Shown here piece by piece: positions 15,878 through 21,892 of a stretch of DNA of 21,892 nt. The stretch covers positions 1 through 21,892 of the forward strand of contig CAZSDW010000045.1 in NCBI GenBank assembly GCA_964605705.1. The letters are read 5' to 3'. Source of the stretch: CAZSDW01 sp964605705. GTDB lineage: Bacteria > Fidelibacterota > UBA2242. Below the pieces are notes generated by a model that saw nothing but the letters and a program-made list of their open reading frames with translations, ran no database searches and was not told the origin of the DNA. Within the stretch, counting starts at the first letter, position 1. Each line of letters opens with the position of its first letter. The position numbers and the translations under genes are program-made.

Positions 15878-17841
15878 CAGATTTGGCAACTAAGTTTTAG
15901 TAAAAATGTGCGTTGAGCCTGGCGATATCGTTCCGGCGGGCGGTTCGATGTGTGATAGTAGCGGGCGTCCAGCAGGTTGTTGACCGCAAACTGTAATTCT
16001 ATTTTCGAAGCAGGCATGTAACTGAGCATGCTGCTTAGCACAAAATAGGCATCGACATAATTGCTGTTTGTCGTAGTAATAAAAACCGGATTTTTGCGAC
16101 GGCTGAGATAATTGCCCCGCAGGTTGAATTTAAGATTATGCAGTATCGAATAAGCAACACCAGTGTTGAAACCATGCCGGGCTATTTCGGGTACTACACT
16201 GCCATCGGAATATCTCGAATCGGAAAAGGAATAATTCAGGAAAATTTGTATTTTATTCCGACTATATTCGAGATTCGCCTCTATGCCATTTGTATTCATC
16301 TGGTCAGCGTTGACCCACATTGAAGTTATTTGGGTTAGTTTATCGTAAATCTGATTTTTATAAAATGACAGTTCAATTCGGAGATAGTTCATCGGTATGA
16401 AAATATTTGCAAATTCCACCGATTTCATGCGTTCGGGATCGAGATTTGGATTGCCATCGCCCCAATTATAATCCCAGGGTTTCGGCGCCCGGAAGGCTTC
16501 GTTATAGAGCAGTTTTGCGGTATATTTTTTCCGATTATAAACAATTCCAACCCAGGGAGTGAAGACTGTACCATAATATGAACTATTATCCAAACGGGCT
16601 CCGGCGGTGAACTCAACAGTCCGGATGAATTTAGACTGGGATTGGGCGTATAAGCTGATCAGGGTGTTTTTCTCAAAATCCGGTTCACCCGGTTTGGCTG
16701 GCGCAATATCTGGATCACCGCTGAATGTCCTGGCGAAATCTTCGGCTAATTTTTCAGTTTCCAGTACAATTCCAGCAATCAGGTCTGTCTTATTATTAAA
16801 CTGGTAATCAAATTGTTCTTCAAGACCGATCAGTGAGTTGGGACGATAATAACCCACCTGACCAATTGCCTGAGCAGTATCGGCTCTGATATAAGCAATA
16901 GTATTATCCATCACAGTTGCGTTTCGGTAATACAACTGTGATTTTAACGACCAGTCAGTATTCTGCTTATAAAGATTGCTTAAATAAGCGTTGATAAAAC
17001 GGATATGAAAATTCGTCCCTGAATCGAGATAATCTGTATCGACAGATTTATAGTTTGTAGTCCGGGAGGCTTGTTTATCCTGGAGAGTCAGTCCAATTTT
17101 CGTGCTTTTATATTCTAATTTTAAATCAAAACCAAAATCCTTTTCGAAATTCTCCATCTCCTCAGACCAGTTCCAATCACCCTCTTCTCCGCCCAGGTCA
17201 GCTTTTTCAGTTTGTTTATGATAAGCAGCTGCGATGGCGCTGATGTCGGAATTTTCGGGATTAAAAACATAGGAACAATCGGTGAAAAGGGTCCCAAATG
17301 AACCACCGGTCACACTGGCAGTCGCATTGGGCTGATCTTCCGCATCCCTGGTGATAATATTTATAATTCCGGAAATGGCATTAGTACCGTACAAAGCTGA
17401 TGATGGTCCGTAAACCACTTCGATCTGCTTGACATTTTGAAGGTTATATTGATAACCGCCGTAAAATCCTCCGGAATTTAATTCATTGATTTGGATTCCA
17501 TCAATAAGCACCAAAATGAGATTATTCTGGCTGGGTGCGCCCCGCATAAACGAATAACTGTTAAATCCCTGAATATTGCGGAACTGAAAACCTGGTAAAT
17601 CCTGCAAAACATCTTCCAGGTTGTTATATGCCCTATCTTTGATTTGTCTGGCAGTAATGATTCGAACAGTAGCCGGAACTTTTTCGATCAGTTGGTCTTT
17701 TTTCGTGGCAGTCGTAACCTTGATATTCATCAATTCACTGAGGTCTAATTCCAGCCATTCATCGAAATCAGATTCCTGTGAAAAAACCATATTGAAAAGA
17801 AAAAACAGTGCAATAAAACCACTATTTTTCAATCTATTCAT
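15877..17841 (-). CDS. TonB-dependent outer-membrane receptor
   Basis: This 654-aa receptor has a signal peptide (~1-21, ending VFSQE) and a short acidic lead LELDLSELMNIKVTTATKK. The plug domain (~50-165) has VPATVRIITARQIKD, EDVLQDLPGFQ, LVLIDGIQINE, IEVVYGPSSALYGTNAISG and INIITRDA. A ~480-residue beta-barrel rich in alternating aromatic strands follows, with the late motif FAVNNLLDARYYHTSNRPPERYRQAQRTFLLKL. There is no N-terminal STN signalling domain and no CarboxypepD_reg domain, so it is neither a classical FecA-type transducer nor a SusC. The last residue is Ile (SCQI), not the usual aromatic C-terminus of barrel proteins. It is the first gene of the five-gene operon, directly coupled to the YfiR gene. 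The ligand is unknown; colicin/vitamin-B12/siderophore-type receptors are the nearest general class. Confidence 0.92.
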   Translation of the reverse strand: MNRLKNSGFIALFFLFNMVFSQESDFDEWLELDLSELMNIKVTTATKKDQLIEKVPATVRIITARQIKDRAYNNLEDVLQDLPGFQFRNIQGFNSYSFMRGAPSQNNLILVLIDGIQINELNSGGFYGGYQYNLQNVKQIEVVYGPSSALYGTNAISGIINIITRDAEDQPNATASVTGGSFGTLFTDCSYVFNPENSDISAIAAAYHKQTEKADLGGEEGDWNWSEEMENFEKDFGFDLKLEYKSTKIGLTLQDKQASRTTNYKSVDTDYLDSGTNFHIRFINAYLSNLYKQNTDWSLKSQLYYRNATVMDNTIAYIRADTAQAIGQVGYYRPNSLIGLEEQFDYQFNNKTDLIAGIVLETEKLAEDFARTFSGDPDIAPAKPGEPDFEKNTLISLYAQSQSKFIRTVEFTAGARLDNSSYYGTVFTPWVGIVYNRKKYTAKLLYNEAFRAPKPWDYNWGDGNPNLDPERMKSVEFANIFIPMNYLRIELSFYKNQIYDKLTQITSMWVNADQMNTNGIEANLEYSRNKIQIFLNYSFSDSRYSDGSVVPEIARHGFNTGVAYSILHNLKFNLRGNYLSRRKNPVFITTTNSNYVDAYFVLSSMLSYMPASKIELQFAVNNLLDARYYHTSNRPPERYRQAQRTFLLKLSCQI

Positions 17842-17851
17842 AACTTTGCTC

Positions 17852-17978
17852 TGTTATAATGTTATGTCATATAATCCAGCATCAAATTCTACTCGTGATT
17901 TAAAATAACTGCTGACAATATATTAAAAAAGAACTCAGTGAAAGTCAACGTCGAAGCACGATTTAATACATTATAACA
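17852..17978. promoter_or_regulatory. Upstream region of the receptor-YfiR-kinase operon: 11-bp inverted repeat and consensus -10
   Basis: TGTTATAATGT at 17852-17862 has an exact reverse complement, ACATTATAACA, at 17968-17978, 105 bases away. On the minus strand the distal copy contains a perfect TATAAT (17970-17975). It would start a transcript about 120 nt before the receptor ATG at 17841, although I see no good -35. The proximal copy ends only ten bases before that ATG. Such paired sites could serve a looping repressor, or the match may be chance in AT-rich DNA. Between 17979 and 18054 I see nothing convincing. Confidence 0.35.
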
Positions 17979-18054
17979 ATGTTTCAATATCCTTCATTTA
18001 TTTTTCACGTGCTGGTTTTTATTGTTCACTCAGCCGAAGCCACAGAGCTATATC

Positions 18055-18310
18055 CTATCCATCTTTTGTCTCGATGCTATCTAATTGAATCCGGTCGTAA
18101 GTCGATTCGATTTCCTGTTCGTCTGAAAATTGATCGTTACAAGTATCAAAAGTACTGACGATAAAAGACGAATTTTCGATGCCCGGAATAATCAATGCTA
18201 ATTTTCCGGACTCCTCGGGTTTCAGGTTATTCAGCCAGATAAAATAGACCTGCCCGCAACCGAATCGACAATATTATCATACTAATTAAAACAGGTCTCA
18301 GCACCTTCAT
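18055..18310 (-). pseudogene. Frameshifted small lipoprotein-like gene
   Basis: An ATG at 18310, four bases after AGAAGGG, opens MKVLRPVLISMIILSI, a signal-peptide-like start, but this frame stops at 18227. Another frame, open from 18273 to a TAG at 18055, encodes 72 residues of protein-like sequence (FGCGQVYFIWLNNLK...PGIENSSFIVSTFD...STYDRIQLDSIETKDG). Removing one base near 18264 joins them into an ~84-aa protein beginning MKVLRPVLISMIILSIGCGQ, where SIGC resembles a lipobox. This could be a recent pseudogene, a base error in the assembly, or less likely programmed frameshifting. It lies 39 nt after the transporter stop and 213 bp before the TonB receptor, all on the same strand. I do not recognise the family. 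Confidence 0.45.
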
Positions 18311-18349
18311 TATCCCTTCTGATAAATTGCATAGGATCATTTTTTTTCA

Positions 18350-19771
18350 TTATAAAATCGATGGAATTTGAAAAATACAAAAATAAGCGAAAACACCGAA
18401 TGCCAGAAACAGTCCGGCGGCTAAAATCCAGTGCGGTTTCAGAATTTTCCACGCGTCAGCATTGAATAATTTCGGCATGACTATATAGAGACCAAGAGCT
18501 ACCCAGATTGCCTGCAGTGGCGTCAGCAACAGTCCGTCAAGAATCGCACTCAGCTGGACGATGATCACCGGTTTAAGCCCGAATGTATAAACAATGATCA
18601 TATTGGTGCACAGGAAAAAGACCAGAAATCCCCGGAATTGGACTTTCCACTGAAATCGCTGCATGAATTTCGGAAAACAGATTCGAAAGGAATCCGCTAA
18701 AAGACGTGGCCAGCCGGCGAGCTGCCCGATCTGGGTGCTGATCAGCGCCACTGTCGCTGACAGCATGAAGATAAATCCGCCGAAGGCTCCCCATTGAGAA
18801 GAGAAAAGGGTTGCGAGCGTTGTAGCAACCTGTTCGCCTTGCGGCGCCAGTTGCTGAGGTCTCAGGATGCCCGCCCCTGCCAGTAAAAATCCGACCGTGA
18901 CGACATTTCCGATGATCATCGCAATGCTGGCGTCGGTATAGACAACGCGGCACCAGCCTTTGATTTTTTCCGCGCCTTTCCGGGTAATTTTTCGCAGTCT
19001 GGCAACATCTGCCGGAACACCATAACTTCTGCCATTTGCAGCGCCATAACCGGCGCCCAGCACCCAATAGGTGTACCAGACCTGACTGGCAAAACCACCG
19101 GCTGCCCAACCCAGCAGCGGTAAAATTTCTTTCCATGGATTCTGGCTGACACCAGCCTGCAGAGATGCCCATTCGGGAACCGACGGAATATTTGGCAGAA
19201 GACTTCTGAAAAATTCCGTCAAGCCGGGAAAAACAGTGCCCGCGACGTACAATACTCCAATAATAATCACCAGCACAAACAAACTCATGATGATTTTTAA
19301 GAGATTGAAGATTCCAGACCATACTACGACCAGACAAAATATGGTTACCAGCCATCCGCCAAAATAAGGCGAAATCGGAATAAGATTGTTTAAAAACACA
19401 CCGGCAGCTGAAGCAATCGATCCGATCGAAATGGTTCCCGCAATGAACTGAGCCACCAGCACAATCCAGACCACCCAGTGACGGGGACCGGGAATCCGGT
19501 CAAACATATCAATCATACCCTCGCCAGTACAGACTGTATAACGGGCGCCACACATACCAATCCAGAATTTCAGAAAAATTCCGATGATCACAGCCCAGAT
19601 GACGGAATGTCCCAGAATCGCCCCGGTGCGGGTTGCCAGGATGACTTCCCCGGATCCGATATATTCGGCACACCAGATAAATGACGGTCCAATAATGCCC
19701 AGGATTGCTAATCCCTTTGGTGGAATGTTGATTCCGCTGATTTCAATTAGTTTTGGATCTGATTTCTGCAA
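18350..19771 (-). CDS. Nramp-fold (SLC11-like) membrane transporter with altered metal-site motif
   Basis: This 473-aa inner-membrane protein has about eleven to twelve hydrophobic helices. The N-terminus IIGPSFIWCAEYIGSGEVILATRTGAILGHSVIWA aligns by eye with helix 1-2 of MntH (GPAFIAAIGYIDPGN...), but the metal-binding DPGN is GSGE (residues 39-42). The helix-6 MPH motif is also missing (LGWAAGGFASQVWYTYWV). STQIGQLAGWPRLLADSF in helix 8-9 and the 'RYTVCTGEGM' loop also fit a divergent Nramp clade. Manganese/iron uptake therefore cannot be assumed; another cation or an organic solute is possible. The start is probably TTG at 19771, with AAGAAAG upstream; no in-frame ATG precedes it before a stop. 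The spacer to the upstream hydrolase gene is 128 bp. Expected to be an importer; substrate unknown. Confidence 0.8.
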   Translation of the reverse strand: MQKSDPKLIEISGINIPPKGLAILGIIGPSFIWCAEYIGSGEVILATRTGAILGHSVIWAVIIGIFLKFWIGMCGARYTVCTGEGMIDMFDRIPGPRHWVVWIVLVAQFIAGTISIGSIASAAGVFLNNLIPISPYFGGWLVTIFCLVVVWSGIFNLLKIIMSLFVLVIIIGVLYVAGTVFPGLTEFFRSLLPNIPSVPEWASLQAGVSQNPWKEILPLLGWAAGGFASQVWYTYWVLGAGYGAANGRSYGVPADVARLRKITRKGAEKIKGWCRVVYTDASIAMIIGNVVTVGFLLAGAGILRPQQLAPQGEQVATTLATLFSSQWGAFGGFIFMLSATVALISTQIGQLAGWPRLLADSFRICFPKFMQRFQWKVQFRGFLVFFLCTNMIIVYTFGLKPVIIVQLSAILDGLLLTPLQAIWVALGLYIVMPKLFNADAWKILKPHWILAAGLFLAFGVFAYFCIFQIPSIL

Positions 19772-19899
19772 AGATTCTTTCTTTATTTTGAGATATATCA
19801 GGGCATTTCAACAGTTATTCAAGTTGCATTGCACTGCCTGAAGAAATCATTCATCACAATTGAATTACATCGTTTCTGATAAATGTCAAATAAGGTAAA

Positions 19900-21627
19900 T
19901 TATTTTATCGGTTCGATGATAAATGCCGCATCCTGCCCGATATAACGCGCATGACCATCTTCGATTTTCAGTGTCGGAAGCGTAAAGGTCAGTGTCTTCT
20001 TCCGGCTGGATACTTTTTGTTCATCGATGAAGTCTCCACGCCAGGTGTGATACACCTTGACAACGTAATCACCCTTTGGAATATCATTCACCGTTACTGT
20101 CGCGCCCGTGACATCGGTTTTGGGATTTACTACCCAGCCAAAGATCAGCTGGTCACTCTTCATGGCGAAAGCATCGCCGTCGGATAAATTTACTGGAACC
20201 GGCTGAATATTGGATAATTCGGAAAAGGGCACTTCCCTGACAAATTGCTCGACACTTTTCAATTGATAACTGAGCACATTATCATTGATATAGGGCGAGA
20301 ATGCCCACCAGAAGGGCGTCATCGCTGAGCCGGTAGCCAGACACACCCAGAGAGCATTGTGATACTGAGCGAGATAGCCCGGCAAACTGGTTTCATAAAA
20401 GGTATGATCCCAGCCGGTTTCACCGATAATCACCGGTTTTCCGTAGTTGGACCATAGCTTCCGAACTTCATTAGCGTAGTTATTGTAACTCAATGTCAAT
20501 GGATGGGTATCATCATTATCGATCTTCCCGTCTTCCAGAATGGGAAATCCCTGGGCTTCGTAGATTTCCCGGGCTGCCAGGTCAAAGACCTGATAGCCTT
20601 CCTGCCAAAACTCATAATATCCACCGCTGCGGGTGCCGGTGGTCAGGTGATTATAGGGATCATTCATTTTAAAATAATCATGAACCATCTGTCCCCATTT
20701 GGCAGCTCCCAGACTGTCACCGCAAGCCCAGCCATCGGTGCCGTTCACTTCATCAATAATGAACCAGATCGCCAGCGCCCGGCTGTAGCCCCAGCGCGCA
20801 ATGATATAGCGGTACAGCTTTTCCTGGTACTTCCAGGCATCTGCGCTGCTGTAAAAATCCTTCGCTTCACAAATCAACTGGTAGGGATTGGTTAGCCAGC
20901 GCCGGTTGCCACCTGGCCAGACCGTCTCCGAAAGATAAGGGTGAAACCAGAGATTCAGACTCAGTAGAATATTCCGCTCTTCACACATCTCGATCAGTTC
21001 GTCAAGCCTGCCAGCCTGATTTTGATCATATCTTCCTAAACCACTGCCCATGGTTTCCAGTGGAATCATATAGGAGCTGATGAAATTTACTCCCAGCATT
21101 TTCAGTCGATCCAATTCCTCAGGTTTGACATTTCCCTGATTAAAGCGAAGATAGTGGTCATTATACCAGAGTCCGACACCATAGTAGGATGTCCCGTCCG
21201 AATATTCGAGATAACGTTTATTTGCGGCAATTTGAATCGGACTGTGATGATCACTAGGAATGACATCGAATGATTCCGGCTTACCGGTGGTTTCACCGGT
21301 TCGGTCCTTTACGGTGAGTTGAAAAATCCACCGCCCGGTTTCGTCAGGCGAGAACCGTAGCATCCAGAGGGATCTCCAGTCAGTGTAACAATAAAAGGCA
21401 TTAATCCGCCACTCCTTCCCCGAAGGACTGGTAAATACAGCCTGAATATCAATGTCGTCGGGATCGAAGGGATTCTGATAACTGGCAGCCAGACTGATCT
21501 GAGCCTCAAATTTTTCATAAAGCCCGATAGAATTCTGAGGTGTTCCAATATCAATGATTTGCGGTGTCGCCGCAACATTGATCCATAAAATCAGGGTAAT
21601 CTCAATACCGTAAAAAACTCTTCTCAT
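19900..21627 (-). CDS. Secreted DUF5060-containing clan GH-A glycoside hydrolase
   Basis: From the ATG at 21627 the protein has 575 aa, with a signal peptide (MRRVFYGIEITLILWINVAAT). An Ig-like DUF5060 domain follows (~27-123: YEKFEAQISLAASYQNPFDP, FTSPSGKEW, LRFSPDETGRWIFQLTV). A TIM barrel (~135-460) has the acid/base Glu E293 in IWFIIDEVNGTDGW after strand 4 and the nucleophile Glu E403 in KPVIIGETGWDHTF after strand 7, the GH5-like pattern. A C-terminal beta-domain (~470-575) completes it. Probable endo- or exo-acting polysaccharide hydrolase; substrate unassigned. A TTG at 21648 would add seven residues, but AAAGG before the ATG favours 21627. It follows the sorting-tail gene by 34 bp and probably shares its transcript. 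It has no sorting tail of its own, so it is expected in the periplasm or released by another route. Confidence 0.88.
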   Translation of the reverse strand: MRRVFYGIEITLILWINVAATPQIIDIGTPQNSIGLYEKFEAQISLAASYQNPFDPDDIDIQAVFTSPSGKEWRINAFYCYTDWRSLWMLRFSPDETGRWIFQLTVKDRTGETTGKPESFDVIPSDHHSPIQIAANKRYLEYSDGTSYYGVGLWYNDHYLRFNQGNVKPEELDRLKMLGVNFISSYMIPLETMGSGLGRYDQNQAGRLDELIEMCEERNILLSLNLWFHPYLSETVWPGGNRRWLTNPYQLICEAKDFYSSADAWKYQEKLYRYIIARWGYSRALAIWFIIDEVNGTDGWACGDSLGAAKWGQMVHDYFKMNDPYNHLTTGTRSGGYYEFWQEGYQVFDLAAREIYEAQGFPILEDGKIDNDDTHPLTLSYNNYANEVRKLWSNYGKPVIIGETGWDHTFYETSLPGYLAQYHNALWVCLATGSAMTPFWWAFSPYINDNVLSYQLKSVEQFVREVPFSELSNIQPVPVNLSDGDAFAMKSDQLIFGWVVNPKTDVTGATVTVNDIPKGDYVVKVYHTWRGDFIDEQKVSSRKKTLTFTLPTLKIEDGHARYIGQDAAFIIEPIK

Positions 21628-21661
21628 TTCGATCTTGCCTTTCTTCAAATAACCGGAATTA

Positions 21662-21892
21662 TTATTTCAGCAGAACCATCTGCTTCACACACCGTTTCTG
21701 ATCGGTTTGCAGACAATAATAATAAACGCCGCTGGCGAAATCATTTCCATTGAACAAGACAGTATAAGTTCCTGCCTGCTGCCTGGATTTGACCAAGGTC
21801 GTTATATGTTCGCCGCGAATATTATACACATCCAGGATTACATCAGATTCGGCGGGAATACTGTAACTGATATGGGTCAGCGGATTGAAAGG
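21662..21892 (-). CDS. C-terminal end of a secreted protein with a type IX secretion/FlgD-like sorting tail
   Basis: Only the last 76 codons are in the window; the frame is open at the right edge and ends with TAA at 21662-21664. The sequence PFNPLTHISYSIPAESDVIL, then DVYNIRGEHITTLV, QQAGTYTVLFNGNDFASGVY and the closing KQMVLLK match the C-terminal Ig-like tail used as a type IX (Por) sorting signal or FlgD-type fold in many FCB-group proteins. The tail says the protein is exported and surface-attached or released; its catalytic part is outside the window. The adjacent glycoside hydrolase suggests a polysaccharide-active enzyme or binding protein, which is inference. Confidence 0.85.
   Translation of the reverse strand, partial: PFNPLTHISYSIPAESDVILDVYNIRGEHITTLVKSRQQAGTYTVLFNGNDFASGVYYYCLQTDQKRCVKQMVLLK

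Noticed and set aside
18020..18045. GC-rich hairpin-like stretch with a TTCG loop after the lipoprotein-like frame (minus strand)
   Set aside because: The stem has mismatches and wobble pairs and is followed by an A-rich run rather than a T-run, so it is not a convincing terminator.
19884..19889. Perfect TTGACA -35 hexamer (minus strand) before the transporter gene
   Set aside because: No acceptable -10 lies 16-18 bases downstream, so I did not call a promoter.
20503..20895. 130-codon plus-strand frame inside the glycoside hydrolase gene
   Set aside because: It is antisense to the catalytic barrel, whose motifs are clear on the minus strand; it mirrors that coding sequence.
1..21892. CRISPR arrays, tRNA/rRNA genes, insertion sequences, prophage or defence genes
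   Set aside because: No regular direct repeats with spacers, no cloverleaf or rRNA motifs, and no transposase, integrase or nuclease-type reading frames were seen.

Overview
The window reads as chromosomal DNA of a Gram-negative bacterium of the Fibrobacterota-Chlorobiota-Bacteroidota (FCB) superphylum. It could be a Calditrichota-, KSB1- or Marinimicrobia-like lineage, but I cannot fix the phylum from sequence alone. The pointers are a C-terminal tail of the type IX secretion/FlgD-like sorting type at the right edge, a TonB-dependent receptor with an N-terminal signal peptide, a DUF5060 glycoside hydrolase, moderate-to-low G+C and AT-rich spacers. Every convincing gene lies on the minus strand, so transcription runs from the right end of the window to the left.

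Layout in transcription order (right to left). (1) 21892-19900: the C-terminal end of a large secreted protein with a sorting tail, followed 34 nt later by a secreted DUF5060/clan GH-A glycoside hydrolase. (2) 19771-18350: an Nramp-fold membrane transporter in which the metal-binding DPGN of helix 1 is replaced by GSGE. (3) 18310-18055: a small lipoprotein-like gene that needs a one-base frameshift to be read. (4) 17841-7151: a five-gene signalling operon with very tight junctions. It encodes a TonB-dependent receptor, a YfiR-family periplasmic protein, a giant CHASE8/HAMP/PAS hybrid kinase with two receivers and an Hpt domain, a receiver-kinase fusion, and a REC-PAS-PAS-kinase-REC protein. 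(5) 6901-5540: an NADP-type glutamate dehydrogenase ending in an intrinsic terminator. (6) 5442-997: a translationally coupled trio consisting of a 1005-aa ATP-grasp (PEP synthase N-domain) protein with tandem receiver-like domains, a 65-aa zinc-ribbon microprotein and a second Glu/Leu/Phe/Val-type dehydrogenase. (7) 613-1: the N-terminal part of a secreted GH43 glycosidase.

The most striking unit is the signalling operon. In the known YfiBNR system, YfiR binds the periplasmic part of a CHASE8-HAMP-GGDEF cyclase (YfiN). Here the same pairing appears to be rewired. YfiR sits between an outer-membrane receptor and a CHASE8-HAMP histidine kinase, and the operon carries five receiver domains with phosphoacceptor Asp and one Hpt but no DNA-binding, GGDEF or other output domain. 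The second unit worth attention is the coupled ATP-grasp/receiver, zinc-ribbon and dehydrogenase operon beside a second glutamate dehydrogenase. It looks like a nitrogen/carbon-node module, but its biochemistry is not predictable from known families. Secreted glycosidases at both ends suggest a polysaccharide-degrading lifestyle. No tRNA, rRNA, CRISPR array, insertion sequence or phage gene was seen.
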